From Bdellovibrionales bacterium (lineage in GTDB: Bacteria; Bdellovibrionota; Bdellovibrionia; Bdellovibrionales; UBA1609): a stretch of 8,282 nucleotides of DNA. Position 1 is the stretch's first letter, and every line of letters starts with the position of its first letter. The notes under the pieces were generated by a model, which was not told the DNA's origin, made no database searches, and worked only from the letters and a program-made list of their open reading frames with translations. Position numbers and translations under genes: made by a program. The stretch spans positions 1-8,282 of the forward strand of contig DAIDJH010000068.1 in NCBI GenBank assembly GCA_027451425.1. The letters are read 5' to 3'. Positions 6,022 to 8,282 of this stretch are shown here, piece after piece.

Positions 6022-7510
6022 GCCCCAATATATCTTAGCTATCGACCAAGGCACAACCGGCACGACGGCCATGCTCATCGATCAGGGCGGTTTTGCCGTG
6101 GCTAAAGAAAATAAAGAGTTCCCGCAAATTTTTCCAAAACCGGGATGGGTTGAGCATGACCCCGAAGACATTTGGCGGTCGGTCACTGACACCATTGGTC
6201 TGGTGGTTGCAAAATCGGGCGTTAACCCTCGCGAGATTGCGGCGATCGGCATTGCCAACCAACGCGAGACTGTGACGATGTGGAGTCGCGAAACCCATCG
6301 TCCCGTTTACAACGCCATCGTCTGGCAATGCCGGCGCACCACCGATTTTTGTGAAAAACTAAAGAAATCTACGGCCGCCAAAAAAATCACGCGAAAAACA
6401 GGTCTTGTGATCGACCCGTATTTTTCGGGGAGCAAAATCCGTTGGCTTCTGAAAAATGTCGATGGTGTTGAAGCGCGCGCTCGACGCGGCGAACTTGCCG
6501 TCGGCACGATCGATTCATTTTTGGTGTGGCGTTTGTCGGCTGGGCGAAAGCACGTGACCGATGTTTCAAACGCTTCGCGCACGCAACTGATGAATATCGA
6601 AACCGGCGAATGGGATGACGAACTTTTGCGATTGTTCGGTGGTGTGCCACGCGGGCTGCTCCCCGAGATTGTCGACTCGTCAGGTGAAATTGCGCGCACA
6701 AAATCGGTGGCGGGCTTGCCCGATGGTATCCCGATAGCGGGATTGGCCGGCGATCAGCAGGCGGCACTGTTCGGTCAAACGTGTTTCGACGCGGGCGAGG
6801 CCAAATGCACATTCGGCACGGGTAGTTTTTTGCTCATGAACACGGGCGCAAAACGAGTGGCTTCGAAGTCAGGGCTTCTCACGACGATCGCATGGCGGTT
6901 GCAAGGTGAAAAGAAATTGACCTACGCGCTTGAAGGCGGAGCGTTCATTTGCGGAGCTGCCGTGCAGTGGCTTCGTGACGGGCTTAAAATTATTGCGCGC
7001 AGTTCAGAAATCGAAGATCTCGCGCGTATGGTGCCCGATTCGGCGGGGGTCGATTTTGTACCGGCGTTGGCTGGGCTTGGCGCGCCTTATTGGGACCCTG
7101 AAGCGCGCGGCCTCATTTCCGGTCTTACGCGCGGTTCGACGAGCGCGCATCTCGCTCGCGCGACTCTCGACGCAATGGCATTGCAAAATCTCGATATCTT
7201 GCGCGCGATGGAAAAAGACTTGCGTCACAAGCTGCGGTCGTTGCGTGTGGATGGGGGAGCCACCGCCGACAATCTATTGATGCAACTGCAGGCCGATTAT
7301 TTGGGTCAGGCAATTGAGCGCCCGCGCATGATTGAAACGACCGCGATCGGCGCCGCGTTTCTCGCCGGTCTTGGCGTCGGGTTATGGAAAGACAAAAAAG
7401 ATTTAAAAGCGGCCTGGCATCTCGACCAGCGCTTCGAACCTCGTATGCCGAAGAAATCGCGCGACGCGCGCATCGAACAATGGCATCGCGCTATTGAGAG
7501 GGTGCGATAA
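6020..7510 (+). CDS. glpK: glycerol kinase
   Basis: Phosphorylates glycerol with ATP to sn-glycerol-3-phosphate, in the cytoplasm, for glycerol catabolism or phospholipid synthesis. It is a complete FGGY-family kinase of 496 residues, the usual length. Visible signatures: phosphate-binding DQGTTGTT (9-16), PGWVEHDPEDIW (41-52), glycerol-contacting NQRET (80-84), YNAIVWQCRRT, DPYFSGSKIRW, catalytic Asp245 in GLAGDQQAALFGQ, FGTGSFLLMNTG, GLGAPYWDPEARG, and the C-terminal FGGY signature VDGGATADNLLMQ. Compared with E. coli GlpK, the loop before GDQQ is shorter and reads LPDGIPI, so the arginine needed for fructose-1,6-bisphosphate inhibition is missing. The C-terminal segment that binds IIA-Glc in E. 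coli is not recognisable. The start is set by a clear ribosome binding site. No glpF or glpD lies in the window. Confidence 0.97.
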   Translation: MPQYILAIDQGTTGTTAMLIDQGGFAVAKENKEFPQIFPKPGWVEHDPEDIWRSVTDTIGLVVAKSGVNPREIAAIGIANQRETVTMWSRETHRPVYNAIVWQCRRTTDFCEKLKKSTAAKKITRKTGLVIDPYFSGSKIRWLLKNVDGVEARARRGELAVGTIDSFLVWRLSAGRKHVTDVSNASRTQLMNIETGEWDDELLRLFGGVPRGLLPEIVDSSGEIARTKSVAGLPDGIPIAGLAGDQQAALFGQTCFDAGEAKCTFGTGSFLLMNTGAKRVASKSGLLTTIAWRLQGEKKLTYALEGGAFICGAAVQWLRDGLKIIARSSEIEDLARMVPDSAGVDFVPALAGLGAPYWDPEARGLISGLTRGSTSAHLARATLDAMALQNLDILRAMEKDLRHKLRSLRVDGGATADNLLMQLQADYLGQAIERPRMIETTAIGAAFLAGLGVGLWKDKKDLKAAWHLDQRFEPRMPKKSRDARIEQWHRAIERVR

Positions 7511-7593
7511 TGGATAAAGAAAAAGGCCGAACCATCGTGGCCGAATTTCAGCGAACTGAAACTCAGCGGCGACGTCGGCCCCCAAAACCATAG
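7510..7593 (+). CDS. possible 27-residue basic peptide coupled to glpK
   Basis: The ATG overlaps the glpK stop by one base (TAATG), and AGAGGG (7497-7502) lies 7 bases upstream, an arrangement typical of translational coupling. The encoded peptide starts MDKEKGRTIVAEFQR and ends in a run RRRRPPKP, so it is strongly basic. I know no family. It could be a genuine small protein, the 5' remnant of a decayed downstream gene, or chance. The stop codon lies at the left arm of an inverted repeat. Confidence 0.3.
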   Translation: MDKEKGRTIVAEFQRTETQRRRRPPKP

Positions 7594-7660
7594 CCAACAC
7601 CGTATTGGCATTATGGCAACCCGACTAACTGTATGGCATAAACAACCACTGGTTGGCTAT
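7590..7660. repeat. inverted repeat with 9-base arms after glpK
   Basis: ATAGCCAAC (7590-7598) is the exact reverse complement of GTTGGCTAT (7652-7660), with 53 bases between. The right arm also takes part in a local hairpin, CAACC-act-GGTTG (7643-7655), so two alternative foldings are possible. Neither is followed by a T run. It lies just downstream of glpK and could act as transcript-end structure or as a protein-binding site. Confidence 0.45.
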
Positions 7661-7807
7661 AATTAATCAGACTGATGGTTTAAACCCACTTGTTTTCGAG
7701 AATTTTTTTCGCGCTTCACCCGCTGCGCTCAAACATTTTCTTATATGCGAAATTAGAGGGCCGTCGGAAACATCTACGAATTCACGCAGGGCGCGGGCGC
7801 TGCACAA
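7594..7807. other. intergenic region between convergent glpK and radA
   Basis: About 214 bases with no gene I can support. The left part (7590-7692) holds an inverted repeat, short palindromes and a degenerate repeat of about 20 bases, described separately. The right part holds a run of seven T (7703-7709) without a convincing GC stem before it, so I do not call a terminator. On the - strand the frame of radA stays open after its TAA for 46 further codons (to 7667). An extended -10-like sequence on - overlaps the radA stop. Confidence 0.6.
7612..7692 (+). repeat. degenerate tandem repeat of about 20 bases
   Basis: ACTG recurs at 7628, 7648 and 7671 (and ACTTG at 7688). The first three are followed by TATGGC, GTTGGC and ATGGTT, giving units of 20, 23 and about 18 bases. 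The first two units (from 7612 and 7632) both start TATGGCA and end ACTG, matching at about 12 of 20 positions by eye. The small odd palindrome ATCAGACTGAT (7665-7675) and the perfect palindrome GGTTTAAACC (7677-7686) lie in the same stretch. Confidence 0.3.
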
Positions 7808-8281
7808 TTATACCAATTCCTCAATATGCCGAATAAAACGTAATGTCATTTTGGTGGACGAGCCGCTCACCGATTTGTTTGCTGAAAAGCCGCGTAATGA
7901 GCGTTCGCAGTTTTTCGGCAAAATTACAGATTGAAAGCCCAATTTTTCGGCTTCGCGCAGTCGTTCGGCCGCGAAGGTCACAGCTCGCACTTCGCCGGTT
8001 AGCCCGATTTCGCCAAAAAGTGCCGTGTTCGCGGGGAGTGGTTTTGAACTCAACGTCGAAAGCATCGCTGCGGCAATGGCGAGGTCGGCGGCTGGTTCGG
8101 TTAAACGAAGCCCGCCCACGACATTTACGAAAACGTCGTTGCGTGAAAAATCGCGATCAAGGTGCTTATCTAAAACGGCGGCGAGTAGATGAACCCGGTT
8201 GACATCGACGCCAAGCGAGGTTCGTCGGGGAGTGGCCATGTATGTTGTTGACGTCAACGCTTGAACTTCGCACAAAAGCGG
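7808..8281 (-). CDS. radA: DNA repair protein RadA, C-terminal part (5'-truncated by window edge)
   Basis: C-terminal domain of RadA/Sms, a RecA-like DnaB-type helicase that promotes branch migration during recombination and repair. Only 157 residues are in the window. The frame is open to the right edge, where PLLCEVQALTS matches the start of the Lon-protease-like domain; the TTG at 8275 is an internal Leu codon, not a start. Further signatures: PRRTSLGVDVNRVHLLAAVL, the highly conserved VFVNVVGGLRLTEPAADLAIA, and FGEIGLTGEVRAV. RadA keeps the Lon fold but is not a protease; PAAD occupies the region where Lon has its catalytic serine. The zinc finger, Walker A and KNRFG motifs lie outside the window. 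The gene is convergent with glpK. The C-terminus ends normally, about 30 residues after the last conserved block. Confidence 0.95.
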   Translation of the reverse strand, partial: PLLCEVQALTSTTYMATPRRTSLGVDVNRVHLLAAVLDKHLDRDFSRNDVFVNVVGGLRLTEPAADLAIAAAMLSTLSSKPLPANTALFGEIGLTGEVRAVTFAAERLREAEKLGFQSVILPKNCERSLRGFSANKSVSGSSTKMTLRFIRHIEELV

Positions 8282-8282
8282 G

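Noticed and set aside
6022..6078. Upstream ATGs (6078, 6072) as the acyltransferase start
   Set aside because: The extra 19 residues are encoded opposite the conserved glpK N-terminus, are not acyltransferase-like, and have no ribosome binding site.
7590..7660. Integron attC site
   Set aside because: Length and terminal inverted repeat are superficially right, but the core sites do not fit GTTRRRY/RYYYAAC and no integrase or cassette array is present.
7680..7709. Rho-independent terminator for glpK ending in seven T
   Set aside because: Only a 4-base AAAC/GTTT stem precedes the T run and it is not adjacent to it; no GC-rich stem is present.
7653..7934. 93-residue + strand ORF starting with TTG
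   Set aside because: Its second half is antisense to conserved radA codons, there is no ribosome binding site, and the product has no recognisable features.
8273..8275. TTG at 8275 as the start of a short - strand gene
   Set aside because: It is an internal Leu codon of radA; the preceding codons still match RadA and the frame runs off the edge.

Overview
The window looks like a chromosomal segment of a Gram-negative bacterium of intermediate base composition (about half G+C by eye). The Gram-negative call rests on a MipA/OmpV-type outer-membrane protein with a signal peptide. A member of the Bdellovibrionota or a neighbouring deltaproteobacterial-type lineage is my best guess, from the very small prepilin-like protein and the style of the acyltransferase, but this is a weak inference. 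No mobile element, CRISPR array, rRNA or tRNA is visible.

Layout, left to right. (1) Bases 2-3984: a + strand histidine-utilisation block, hutU (urocanate hydratase, cut by the left edge), a MipA/OmpV-like outer-membrane protein, then hutI (imidazolonepropionase). The gaps are 43 and 7 bases. HutU and HutI are consecutive steps of histidine degradation; hutH and the last step (hutG/hutF type) are not in the window. (2) Bases 4094-5273: an unrecognised 161-residue protein on +, whose 3' end overlaps by 111 bases the 3' end of a membrane-anchored TlpA/ResA-like thioredoxin on -. Divergent from the thioredoxin is a very small protein with a type IV prepilin-like motif. (3) Bases 5296-7510: a PlsC-like acyltransferase on - and glycerol kinase glpK on +. 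GlpK makes glycerol-3-phosphate and PlsC-type enzymes use its acylated product, so the pair may feed phospholipid synthesis. (4) Bases 7511-8282: a possible 27-codon ORF coupled to the glpK stop, about 214 bases of intergenic DNA with palindromes and degenerate repeats, then the C-terminal part of radA on -, cut by the right edge.

The most unusual architecture is two divergent gene pairs (tlpA/prepilin at 5054-5057, plsC/glpK at 6019-6022). In each, the likely start codons of both genes lie inside one CATG, so there is no intergenic space and each promoter must lie in the partner's coding sequence. The other points worth a second look are the outer-membrane protein inside the hut block, a Gly/Ser-rich insertion in urocanase, the 111-base antisense overlap, an acyltransferase with H-x6-D in place of H-x4-D, and the structured region after glpK. 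I do not see a clearly new multi-gene system.
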